IMG/VR virus record: IMGVR_UViG_3300041583_000151
Span: 1 to 21,958 of that record
Direction: 5' to 3' (one strand)
Length of the DNA stretch: 21,958 bases
Source: a virus
Part shown: piece by piece, positions 13,862 to 20,037 of the stretch
Position numbering within the stretch: the first letter of the stretch is position 1
How the letters are laid out: each line of letters starts with the position of its first letter
Translations under genes and position numbers: made by a program
The notes under the pieces: generated by a model
What the model saw: only the letters and a program-made list of their open reading frames with translations
Told to the model about the DNA's origin: nothing
Databases searched by the model: none

Positions 13862-14851
13862 ATGATTAAGATCAAAAGAAAAATCGAAGTGGTTCGCGCT
13901 GATGATATTGCGTTCATTGACGCACGCATGAGCGAGCGCCATGACGCTGATATCACGGCGATCGGATCGGGCCAGTTCTTCAAGCGACAGCTTGAGCACG
14001 TCTATTCGACTACCTATCAAGCATCAATGCCGATGCCGAACAGCCTCCGTTTGTTCCCGGTGGATACCGAGATCAACGAGGGTGCGACCTCGTACGTTCA
14101 CCGTATGATGGAGCCCGTGGGTGAGGCGATCGTGATCTCGAATTACGGCAACGACCTTCCACGCGTGAACACGGTGATGCGTGAAGAGGTCAAGCAACTC
14201 AAGGATATTGGTAATTCCTACAGCTACTCGATCAAAGATATCGCCAGCGCACGCATGACGGGCGCCAACATTGACGGCGATCGTGCATACGCTTCGCGTG
14301 AGGCCATCGAGCGCAAACATAATGAGATCTTCTGGTGGGGCCTCGCTGAGTTCGGCCTCTACGGCGCGCTTAACCACAACTCGATCCCGCGCTTCATTTT
14401 CTCGGTTGCGCTCAACAGCGCAAGTGATCCAGACGATGTGGTTAACGAGCTCAATGCGTACGTTAACAGCGTTAACGCGCTCACCAAAACCACCGCGTTT
14501 GTGGATACATTGGTGCTGCCGGCTGACGAATACGCGTACGTGATGAGTACGCCACGGTCGCCAAACAGCGACACTACGATCGGCCAGTTCTTGATCCTCA
14601 ATAATCCGTTTCTCAAAACGATTGAACAGGCGTGGGAGCTCGGCGGTGATATCGTTCACAATAACGGCCAGTCGCTTGCTTTTGCTTACCGCAAGAGCCC
14701 GCTTGTGGCCAAGGTTGTCGCGCCGATCATCTATCGTCAGTTGCCAATGGAGCGCAAGAATCTTGAGTTTGTCACCAACTGCACAGGCATGAACGGTGGG
14801 TTCTACTCACCCAAGCCGCTTGAAATCTGCGTTGGTGAATTGCTTGCCTAA
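13862..14851 (+). CDS. major capsid protein (DUF2184 type)
   Basis: 329 residues. It matches DUF2184 capsid proteins of the HK97 fold: an N-terminal helix, FFKRQLEHVYSTTYQASMPM, a GATSYVHRMMEPVGEA strand region, a conserved core AYASREAIERKHNEIFWWGL followed by GLYGALNHNSIPR, and a C-terminal KVVAPIIYRQLPMERKNLEF with EICVGELL. The protein forms the icosahedral shell. No long N-terminal scaffold (delta) domain is seen, in keeping with a separate scaffold at 12072. The ribosome site AGGA (13850-13853) lies in a 13-base leader identical to that of the cement gene. A hairpin and strong terminator follow, fitting high expression of this gene. Confidence 0.9.
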   Translation: MIKIKRKIEVVRADDIAFIDARMSERHDADITAIGSGQFFKRQLEHVYSTTYQASMPMPNSLRLFPVDTEINEGATSYVHRMMEPVGEAIVISNYGNDLPRVNTVMREEVKQLKDIGNSYSYSIKDIASARMTGANIDGDRAYASREAIERKHNEIFWWGLAEFGLYGALNHNSIPRFIFSVALNSASDPDDVVNELNAYVNSVNALTKTTAFVDTLVLPADEYAYVMSTPRSPNSDTTIGQFLILNNPFLKTIEQAWELGGDIVHNNGQSLAFAYRKSPLVAKVVAPIIYRQLPMERKNLEFVTNCTGMNGGFYSPKPLEICVGELLA

Positions 14852-14890
14852 TGGCGGCAAGATGTGATCAACTCGTGATCACGATCATTT

Positions 14891-14908
14891 GCGGGGGGCG
14901 ACCCTCGC
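14891..14908 (+). other. GNRA-tetraloop hairpin after the capsid gene
   Basis: GCGGGGG (14891-14897) pairs with CCCTCGC (14902-14908), with one G-U pair, around the tetraloop GCGA. It precedes the terminator by six bases and may stabilise the 3' end of the capsid message. Confidence 0.5.
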
Positions 14909-14914
14909 ATAAAC

Positions 14915-14957
14915 GGGTGCGGCCGGCTTGTTTGGGTTGTCTGCCGCACCCTTTTTT
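14915..14957 (+). terminator. strong intrinsic terminator after the major capsid gene
   Basis: GGGTGCGGC (14915-14923) pairs with GCCGCACCC (14943-14951) around a 19-base loop, followed by TTTTTT (14952-14957). It separates head genes from neck and tail genes and should lower expression of the latter relative to capsid. Confidence 0.85.
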
Positions 14958-14990
14958 AATCCAAACACAACCCAATTTAAGGTGATCAAA

Positions 14991-15272
14991 ATGAGCGAAA
15001 AACAAGATCCAAAGGCAGCCGCAACTGAGCAGAAAACGGTCCTCATTGAGAGCAAGCTGATCTATCCCCTCACCGTGAGCCGCCAGATCCGCGAGGAAAA
15101 CGGCGCCTTGAAGTCTGGCAGGCGTACGATCAGCATCGTGCCGGCCAACATTCAGATCAACGATCTGCCACTTGGCACCACCCCGATCCCCTCTGACGTT
15201 TGGCGCGAACTGATGAAAATGCCACAGATCGCCACTAAGCTCAAAAACGGCACACTCAAGGTTGTTTCGTAA
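14991..15272 (+). CDS. uncharacterised small protein at the start of the neck module
   Basis: ATG 14991 is chosen because AAGGTGA lies at 14979-14985; a longer start at 14928 would lie inside the terminator loop. The 93-residue product has a charged N-terminus (SEKQDPKAAATEQK), then strand-like stretches (TVLIESKLIYPLTVSRQI, RRTISIVPANIQINDLP) and a C-terminal helix (SDVWRELMKMPQIATKL). It overlaps the following DUF4054-type gene by one base (TAATG), so the two are probably co-translated and may act together at the head-tail junction. I do not recognise a family. It contains no membrane segment. Confidence 0.65.
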   Translation: MSEKQDPKAAATEQKTVLIESKLIYPLTVSRQIREENGALKSGRRTISIVPANIQINDLPLGTTPIPSDVWRELMKMPQIATKLKNGTLKVVS

Positions 15273-15655
15273 TGAGCACGTCCAGCGACAAATTACGAGG
15301 GCTCTGGCCTGAGTTTGCCACCGATCCCGCTGATGCCATCGTTGATCTGTTCATTGAAACGGCAACGAGTCAAATGAGTGTCACGAGGTGGGGCAAACTC
15401 TTTGAGCTTGGCGCGATCACCCTTGCCGCGCATATGCTCGCACTGCGCAAGCGCTCACTTGCTGCCGCTGGCAGTGCACTTGGCGGGCCAGTGGGCGGCC
15501 TCACTGCGCTGAGCACGGGCGACGAGTCGATCAGCTTTGGTGCCGTGGGCGCGGCCACCGCTGATGAGTTTGACACCAGCCTACGCACCACCCCGTACGG
15601 CCTCGAATTTTTAAGGCTCAAGTCACTTCTTGTGCTCACACCGATCAACGTCTGA
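15272..15655 (+). CDS. DUF4054-type head completion/adaptor protein
   Basis: 127 residues. The layout is that of DUF4054 phage proteins: an N-terminal LRGLWPEFATDPADAIVDLFIETAT, a WGKLFELGAITLAAHMLALRKR helix (residues about 40-62), then STGDESISFGAV and a terminal TTPYGLEFLRLKSLL. These proteins bind under the portal and form the first connector ring in related phages. The helical bundle is clear from the pattern. It starts by TAATG overlap with the preceding gene, and its TGA stop is part of the ribosome site of the next gene (TGAGGTGAT, 15653-15661). Confidence 0.8.
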   Translation: MSTSSDKLRGLWPEFATDPADAIVDLFIETATSQMSVTRWGKLFELGAITLAAHMLALRKRSLAAAGSALGGPVGGLTALSTGDESISFGAVGAATADEFDTSLRTTPYGLEFLRLKSLLVLTPINV

Positions 15656-15664
15656 GGTGATCCC

Positions 15665-16132
15665 GTGGCAACCAAAACCAAGATCAAAGACAACGACAAA
15701 ACAAAGACCATCTTTGCTGAGCTTGCGGCGCTTAACGGGCGCACACTTGCCGTTGGTGTGATCGGGCATGCGGCACAGTGGAGCCCCGGAAACGGCGGCG
15801 CCAACATGGCTGACATAGCCACGTTCAACGAGTACGGCACACGCACGATCCCGGCGCGGCCTTTCATCAGAACGGCGATCGACGAGAACGCGGCATCCTA
15901 CGAGAAAATGATCAAGAAAGGCCTCGGCTACCTCGTCAAACCGGGCGGCGCCATCACCCTACTCAACCGGCTATCGCTCAAGGCCGTTGCTGATGTTCAA
16001 CGCAAGATCGTGACGATCAAAAAACCGCCAAATGCGGCGAGTACGATCAAGGCAAAAAAATCATCTAACCCGCTGATCAACACGGGCCGCATGCGGCAAT
16101 CGATCAGCGCAGAAATCAGGCTGAAAACATGA
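15665..16132 (+). CDS. HK97 gp10-like neck/tail completion protein
   Basis: 155 residues from GTG 15665, preceded by AGGTGA at 15655-15660. Signature elements are VGVIGHAA (30-37), FNEYGTRTIPARPFIR (54-69), and the block PPNAASTIKAKKSSNPLINTG (121-141) followed by RMRQSI, which is typical of gp10-like/tail completion proteins of many tailed phages. Such proteins bridge connector and tail. The start codon GTG lies within TGATCCCGTG; no better ATG is available. The end overlaps the next gene as ATGA, beginning a chain of three such overlaps (16129, 16557, 16919). Confidence 0.8.
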   Translation: MATKTKIKDNDKTKTIFAELAALNGRTLAVGVIGHAAQWSPGNGGANMADIATFNEYGTRTIPARPFIRTAIDENAASYEKMIKKGLGYLVKPGGAITLLNRLSLKAVADVQRKIVTIKKPPNAASTIKAKKSSNPLINTGRMRQSISAEIRLKT

Positions 16133-16560
16133 AACCACTTTTGATCAACCTTGTTGCGATCACCCACTTGCGCATTGGCGGCCGTACACTCACACCACCA
16201 CCAAACACCGACCGCGGCCGGGCCGATCGCTATATTCAAATCTTTGAAATCAGCGCGGCAAAGGCCGTTGTTGCTGCCAAGCAAATGCAGCCAGCTTTTG
16301 ATCACGACACGCAGGCACTCACCCGCGCAGGCGGCGTGACTTGCGCATCATTTTACGGGCCGTTCAAGGCGGCAACCGCCACGGCCCCTGAGCCCGCGCC
16401 TACTGAGCCCGCAAAGCAAGAGGCCACACTCACGCCTGAGCCGGCCAAAGGGGCCGGCACAGTGCCAGACGTTAAGCCTGAGCCCGCAAAAGAGCCAGCC
16501 ACTGAAACACGGGCAAGCCAGCGCAAGCGAAGGCCAGCACGCGAAACAAACAGCAAATGA
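16129..16560 (+). CDS. uncharacterised protein with Ala/Pro/Glu-rich repeats
   Basis: 143 residues. Residues 1-80 look globular (LLINLVAITHLRIGGRTLTPPP; YIQIFEISAAKAVVAAKQM). Residues about 84-126 are a low-complexity tail containing five EPA units (PEPAPTEPAK, TPEPAK, KPEPAK, EPATE), and the end is basic (SQRKRRPARETNSK). A flexible acidic repeat followed by a basic end suggests an extended linker binding a charged partner. Its tight coupling by ATGA overlaps on both sides argues for a structural role at the neck, but I do not recognise it. Confidence 0.65.
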   Translation: MKPLLINLVAITHLRIGGRTLTPPPNTDRGRADRYIQIFEISAAKAVVAAKQMQPAFDHDTQALTRAGGVTCASFYGPFKAATATAPEPAPTEPAKQEATLTPEPAKGAGTVPDVKPEPAKEPATETRASQRKRRPARETNSK

Positions 16561-16922
16561 TCAACGCTCGCACATACACCGTCAAACGCTTTGCCAAGAC
16601 GCTCACCAATGGTGTGATCACGGTTGCTGAGGTCTCGACGTTTGAGATCGCGGGCAATGTGCAGCCTATGAGTGATCGGCAGATCAATGCGGCGCCTGAG
16701 GGCTTCCGCGAGATGCCGGGCGGCAAGTTCAAGTTTTACACCGAGGATCTCAGCAAGCCGATCCTCGTTTCAGGCGGAGGCTTGATCGATGGCACCACTG
16801 AGCCTGACGCGATCGAGTATATGGGCGGCCTGCTCTACGTGCATGGGATCGAGGATCGGCGCCACGGCCTGATTCCCCACATCAAGTATTTGTTGATCCA
16901 ACCGCAGGTGCCGGCAACATGA
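16557..16922 (+). CDS. head closure/neck-type protein (tentative)
   Basis: 121 residues. It is beta-rich: TYTVKRFAKTLTNGVITVAE, then TFEIAGNVQPMSDRQI, EGFREMPGGKFKFYTED, and a C-terminal GGLLYVHGIEDRRHGLIPH followed by IKYLLI. The V-Q-P element followed by a short helix and a barrel-like set of strands resembles small head-closure (stopper) proteins in related phages, from memory. Its position, between a gp10-like gene and the neck terminator gene, fits this. It is co-translated with both neighbours through ATGA overlaps. The assignment is moderate because no single signature is decisive. Confidence 0.6.
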   Translation: MINARTYTVKRFAKTLTNGVITVAEVSTFEIAGNVQPMSDRQINAAPEGFREMPGGKFKFYTEDLSKPILVSGGGLIDGTTEPDAIEYMGGLLYVHGIEDRRHGLIPHIKYLLIQPQVPAT

Positions 16923-17458
16923 TCGACGTTTACCAGCCAACGCACGCAGAGATCAGCGCACGGGCTTTTGTGATCAGCGCGCTTGCGCTCGCAGGGATCA
17001 CCACCGAGGTGCTCTATGCGAATCAGGGCGCGGTGCGCCTGCCGGTGCCGTTTATCACGGTACAGGTGATCACAGATATTGAGGGCCACACCCCTGAGGT
17101 GATCACGATCGAGGGCGACACTGCCGGAATGGTCAACACTGAGATCCACGAATACCGCACAGGCACCGCAACGATCGCTTGTTATGGGCCAACCTCGTGG
17201 GCGCTGGCACACGCGATCGCGCGCGCGGTTTACGCGGTAAACGAGATCGAGTTTTTCGCGATCAACGAAGTGAGGGCGATCACCGATGCGCCTGAGCCAA
17301 TGGCCACTGGCTTTGAGCGGCGCGCGATACTTGACCTTGCGATCAGCTATACAGACTTGAACGTGATCACAAACAGCAATCAGGCGCTTGAATCAACCAC
17401 GATTACTGGCACAATCAACGGCGTTGACGCCGAAATCACAGAAAATTGGCCAACATAA
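16919..17458 (+). CDS. neck terminator protein, LIC_12616/gp12-like
   Basis: 179 residues. The pattern PVPFITVQVITDIEGHTPEV, then EIHEYRTGTATIACYGPTSWALAHAIARAV and a terminal beta region fits the LIC_12616 or gp12-like neck terminator proteins that precede DUF3383 sheath genes. Such proteins end the tail tube and meet the head connector. The C-terminal 40 residues (TNSNQALESTTITGTINGVDAE) look like an extra strand pair. The start overlaps the previous gene (ATGA). This gene shows the strongest GATC bias in the window: 15 of its 21 Ile codons are ATC preceded by G. Confidence 0.75.
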   Translation: MIDVYQPTHAEISARAFVISALALAGITTEVLYANQGAVRLPVPFITVQVITDIEGHTPEVITIEGDTAGMVNTEIHEYRTGTATIACYGPTSWALAHAIARAVYAVNEIEFFAINEVRAITDAPEPMATGFERRAILDLAISYTDLNVITNSNQALESTTITGTINGVDAEITENWPT

Positions 17459-17470
17459 CGGAGCCCCATA

Positions 17471-18799
17471 ATGTCTCTTGACAGCATCATTGATATTGAT
17501 ATCGCACTTTCTAGCCCATCGGTTTCGCGCGCGGGCTTTGGCACCCCAATGCTTTTGGCCTCAGGCCTCGGCGCGGGCTTTACTGAGCGCATCAGGTTCT
17601 ATTCGAGCGCAACAGAGGTTGCGGCAGACAGTGATCTCAGCGCAAGCGCACAGGCTCGCGCAACCCTAATGCTTGCGCAGGCACTTAGGCCTGATCGCAT
17701 TGCGGTGGGTCGACGTGAGGCGGCCGTTGCGCAGGTTGATACTCTGGTTGTCACTGCCGCGGCTGATGGTGTTTATACCGTCACGATCAACGGCATTGAT
17801 TTTGCGTTTACCGCCACATCCTCAACCGTGACGGCAATCCGTGATGCGCTTTTGGCGGCCATCAACCTCGGATCTGAGCCTGTCACCGCGGCGTCCGTAT
17901 CAACCAACACGTTGACGCTCACCGCAGATGTTGCGGGTGTTCCGTTTCTGGTTTCGATCGTCAGCGTGTCACCGATTACGCTCAGCACCACCGTTGCAAA
18001 CGTAGGTGTCACTTCTGAGATCTTGGCCGTTGAGGCTGAGAGCTCGGCTTGGTACGGCCTTGTTCTTGAGTCACGAGATGATACGGACATTCTGCTTGCG
18101 GCCGGGCAGATCGAGGCCATGCAAAAGGTGTTTATCGCGCAATCAAACAGCGCAGATCTGATCACCGTGGCCACCACTGACATCGCCAGCCAGATCAAGG
18201 CGCTGAGCTACCGGCGCACGCACGTTGCTTATATCAGCAGTGACACGAACCATTACGATGCAGCGCTTGCGGCCTCATTCTTGTCGTCAGACTTTGACGA
18301 AACGGCGCCAACGGCAACGCACTTGATCTTGCAGGGTGTGACAAGCGAAGAGCTTGGCACCACCGCACAAGCTAACCTTGAGGCCAAAAACGCTGGGTTC
18401 TACTCGACCCTGTTCGGCCTGCCGGCCGTTGCCAACTGCCTCACCGCGGCAGGTTACGATCTGGAACTGATCGTTACGGTCGACTGGGTTAAGGCGCGCA
18501 TGAGCGAGGCCGTAGCACAGCTTTTCAGCAACCGCGCAAACGGTCGCAAGCGCATTGGCTTTGATGATATCGGCTTTCAAATGGTTGCCGCTGAGGCTGA
18601 GGGTGCGGCGCTTGTTGGGGAAGACGTCGGGCACTTTATCAAGGGAACGGTTGTTTTCGAGGTTCCTGCGCGTGCTGATGTGGCCACCGCTGACGAGGCG
18701 ATCAGCAAGTTGCGCATGCGCTTTGGTGCTCAGTATTCGGGCCGTACAAAATCGGTCAGTGTGCAGGGCTACGTGAGCCAGAGCTTTGCCGGCCTTTAA
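17471..18799 (+). CDS. contractile tail sheath protein (DUF3383 type) with inserted beta module
   Basis: 442 residues. DUF3383 elements include the N-terminal VSRAGFGTPMLLA (18-30), RIRFYSSATEVAAD (40-53), ALRPDRIAVGRR (71-82), LSYRRTHVAYI in the middle and a C-terminal half with VDWVKARMSEAVAQLF, NRANGRKRIGFDD and RFGAQYSGRTKSVSVQGYVS. The sheath contracts to drive the tube through the host envelope, so its presence defines a myovirus-type tail. Residues about 88-180 (GVYTVTINGIDFAFTATSST; TLTLTADVAGVPFLVS) are a module related to those in the cement protein at 12683. ATG 17471 follows GGAG at 17460-17463. Confidence 0.88.
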   Translation: MSLDSIIDIDIALSSPSVSRAGFGTPMLLASGLGAGFTERIRFYSSATEVAADSDLSASAQARATLMLAQALRPDRIAVGRREAAVAQVDTLVVTAAADGVYTVTINGIDFAFTATSSTVTAIRDALLAAINLGSEPVTAASVSTNTLTLTADVAGVPFLVSIVSVSPITLSTTVANVGVTSEILAVEAESSAWYGLVLESRDDTDILLAAGQIEAMQKVFIAQSNSADLITVATTDIASQIKALSYRRTHVAYISSDTNHYDAALAASFLSSDFDETAPTATHLILQGVTSEELGTTAQANLEAKNAGFYSTLFGLPAVANCLTAAGYDLELIVTVDWVKARMSEAVAQLFSNRANGRKRIGFDDIGFQMVAAEAEGAALVGEDVGHFIKGTVVFEVPARADVATADEAISKLRMRFGAQYSGRTKSVSVQGYVSQSFAGL

Positions 18800-18803
18800 T
18801 TGA

Positions 18804-18820
18804 TGCCGGCTGAGCCGGCA
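18804..18820. other. perfect GC-rich hairpin after the sheath gene
   Basis: TGCCGGC (18804-18810) and GCCGGCA (18814-18820) form a 7-base-pair stem around TGA. No T run follows, so it is not a normal terminator. It may stabilise or process the message between sheath and tube. Confidence 0.4.
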
Positions 18821-18853
18821 AAACGTGATCACAAAACGAACAGGAGCTAAATA

Positions 18854-19288
18854 ATGTCACGCAAAAAAACATACAACCTCGCCAGAGTGATCATGACGGT
18901 CAACGGCGTACCCATGAGCGGATTCGGTGAATCTGATGCCGCAAAGTGGGAGCCCAACAGTGATATCTGGGAGACAACCGTTGGCGCTGATGGCGAGTTG
19001 ACGCGCAACAAAACCAACGACGACAGTGGCAAGTTAACGTTTACGTTCAGTAAGATGAGTATGAGCAACGGCGTGCTCAACGTGTTTTTGCAACTGGCCA
19101 AAAACCTCGGCATTGGCGACACGTTCACGATCATGATCAACGACCTCAACGGCGGTGACAAACTGATCGCGATCGACTGCTATATCGAGCGCGAGCCCGA
19201 TCTTGCATTTGGCAAGACGGCCGGTGATAAAGAGTGGATCATCAAAACGCCAAGCGGCAAAACAAGCCACGGCGGATCGCTGATCTGA
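18854..19288 (+). CDS. tail tube protein (DUF3277 type)
   Basis: 144 residues. The pattern fits DUF3277 tail tubes: an N-terminal YNLARVIMTVNGVPMSGFGE, then DIWETTVGADGELTRNKTND, SGKLTFTFSKMSMSNGVLNV and a C-terminal IDCYIEREPDLAFGKTAGDK. Hexamers of this protein would stack to form the inner tube. It directly follows the sheath gene, as expected. The ribosome site lies in CAGGAGCTAAA (18841-18851), identical to that of the nested scaffold at 12072, which suggests both are translated efficiently. A hairpin precedes and another follows the gene. Confidence 0.82.
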   Translation: MSRKKTYNLARVIMTVNGVPMSGFGESDAAKWEPNSDIWETTVGADGELTRNKTNDDSGKLTFTFSKMSMSNGVLNVFLQLAKNLGIGDTFTIMINDLNGGDKLIAIDCYIEREPDLAFGKTAGDKEWIIKTPSGKTSHGGSLI

Positions 19289-19299
19289 TCGTGATCACA

Positions 19300-19319
19300 G
19301 CGGGGCACATCAGCCCCGC
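19300..19319. other. GC-rich hairpin after the tail tube gene
   Basis: GCGGGGC (19300-19306) pairs with GCCCCGC (19313-19319) around ACATCA. No T run follows. It lies just after a GTGATCAC at 19291-19298 and probably affects message stability rather than ending transcription. Confidence 0.4.
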
Positions 19320-19349
19320 ACTTATTGACCACCAACCCAAAGAGAAAAA

Positions 19350-19847
19350 GTGGAACACATCGAAACAATCAAAAGCGATCACGGCACTGATCACACCTAC
19401 ACCGTGATCCTGCACCCCGCAGAAGAGGGTTATGTGATCGGGCAAAAGTTGCTCAAGATCATCGCGGCGATTGCACCTCCGATCATTGATGGCGTCATGG
19501 GATCAAAGAGTGACTCAGGCCTTGGCGAAGTCGACCTTGATGCTCAGGTTCACGTGAGCGGCGAGGCCGTTGGTAGGGCAATCGGCATGGTTGCGGCAGA
19601 GATTGCGGCCTCAGGCGGCGTTGGGTTTATCAAGGATATCCTGAAATACACCACACGCACCAATGCTGAGGGCAATCCGGGACGCGTGGTGGAGCAGTTC
19701 AACCTGATCTACCAAGGCAACTACGGCGAGATGGCCAAGGCCGTTGCGTGTGCACTCAAGGCCAATTTCGGCCCCTCATTGCGCGCAAGCCTCGGGGCCG
19801 TGAATACGACTCCGCTGGGCGGCTTTCTGAGCAAGCTGCAAGGCTAG
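19350..19847 (+). CDS. tail assembly chaperone, short form (G-like)
   Basis: 165 residues from GTG 19350, after AAAGAGAAA. The sequence begins HIETIKSDHGTDHTYTVIL, has a helix-rich middle (GQKLLKIIAAIAPPIIDGV; GEAVGRAIGMVAAEIAASGG) and ends in QFNLIYQGNYGEMAKAVACALKANFGPSL, which is typical of tail assembly chaperones that lie between tube and tape measure. Such proteins coat the tape measure during tail assembly and are absent from the virion. The stop TAG at 19845 lies within a second open frame (-1) that carries the expected C-terminal extension, so a frameshifted longer form of about 224 residues is likely. Confidence 0.75.
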   Translation: MEHIETIKSDHGTDHTYTVILHPAEEGYVIGQKLLKIIAAIAPPIIDGVMGSKSDSGLGEVDLDAQVHVSGEAVGRAIGMVAAEIAASGGVGFIKDILKYTTRTNAEGNPGRVVEQFNLIYQGNYGEMAKAVACALKANFGPSLRASLGAVNTTPLGGFLSKLQG

Positions 19848-20026
19848 CAGAAAGCACCCAAGCTGATTGGGTCTTTTGGCGACCCGTTGAGCAGGGGCTT
19901 GCGCGCGATATTCGCGCGGTCAAACGTGAGTGGTCAATTTTAGAATTGATCGAGGCTCACGAGATCTTAGATCTCAGGGCAGACATTGAAGAACTTGCCG
20001 CGCGTGACGCCAAGAACAAAGATTAA
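19748..20026 (+). CDS. tail assembly chaperone extension in the -1 frame (GT-like)
   Basis: This frame is open from before 19748 (GTG) to TAA at 20024-20026 and is shifted by -1 from the previous gene. Past the upstream stop it reads WVFWRPVEQGLARDIRAVKR, then WSILELIEAHEILDLRADIE, the motif I associate with the second part of G-GT type chaperones. No ATG, GTG or TTG with a ribosome site exists near the upstream stop, so it is probably reached by -1 frameshifting. I find no canonical X XXY YYZ slippery heptamer in 19740-19847; GGGCGGC and CAATTTC are the nearest. The start given is formal; the true product is a fusion. Confidence 0.6.
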   Translation: MCTQGQFRPLIARKPRGREYDSAGRLSEQAARLAESTQADWVFWRPVEQGLARDIRAVKREWSILELIEAHEILDLRADIEELAARDAKNKD

Positions 20027-20037
20027 ATGAGGCCGTA

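Noticed and set aside
14359-14659. Minus-strand open frames opposite the major capsid gene
   Set aside because: They mirror a clearly recognised DUF2184-type capsid gene and arise from its codon pattern. No promoter or ribosome site supports them.
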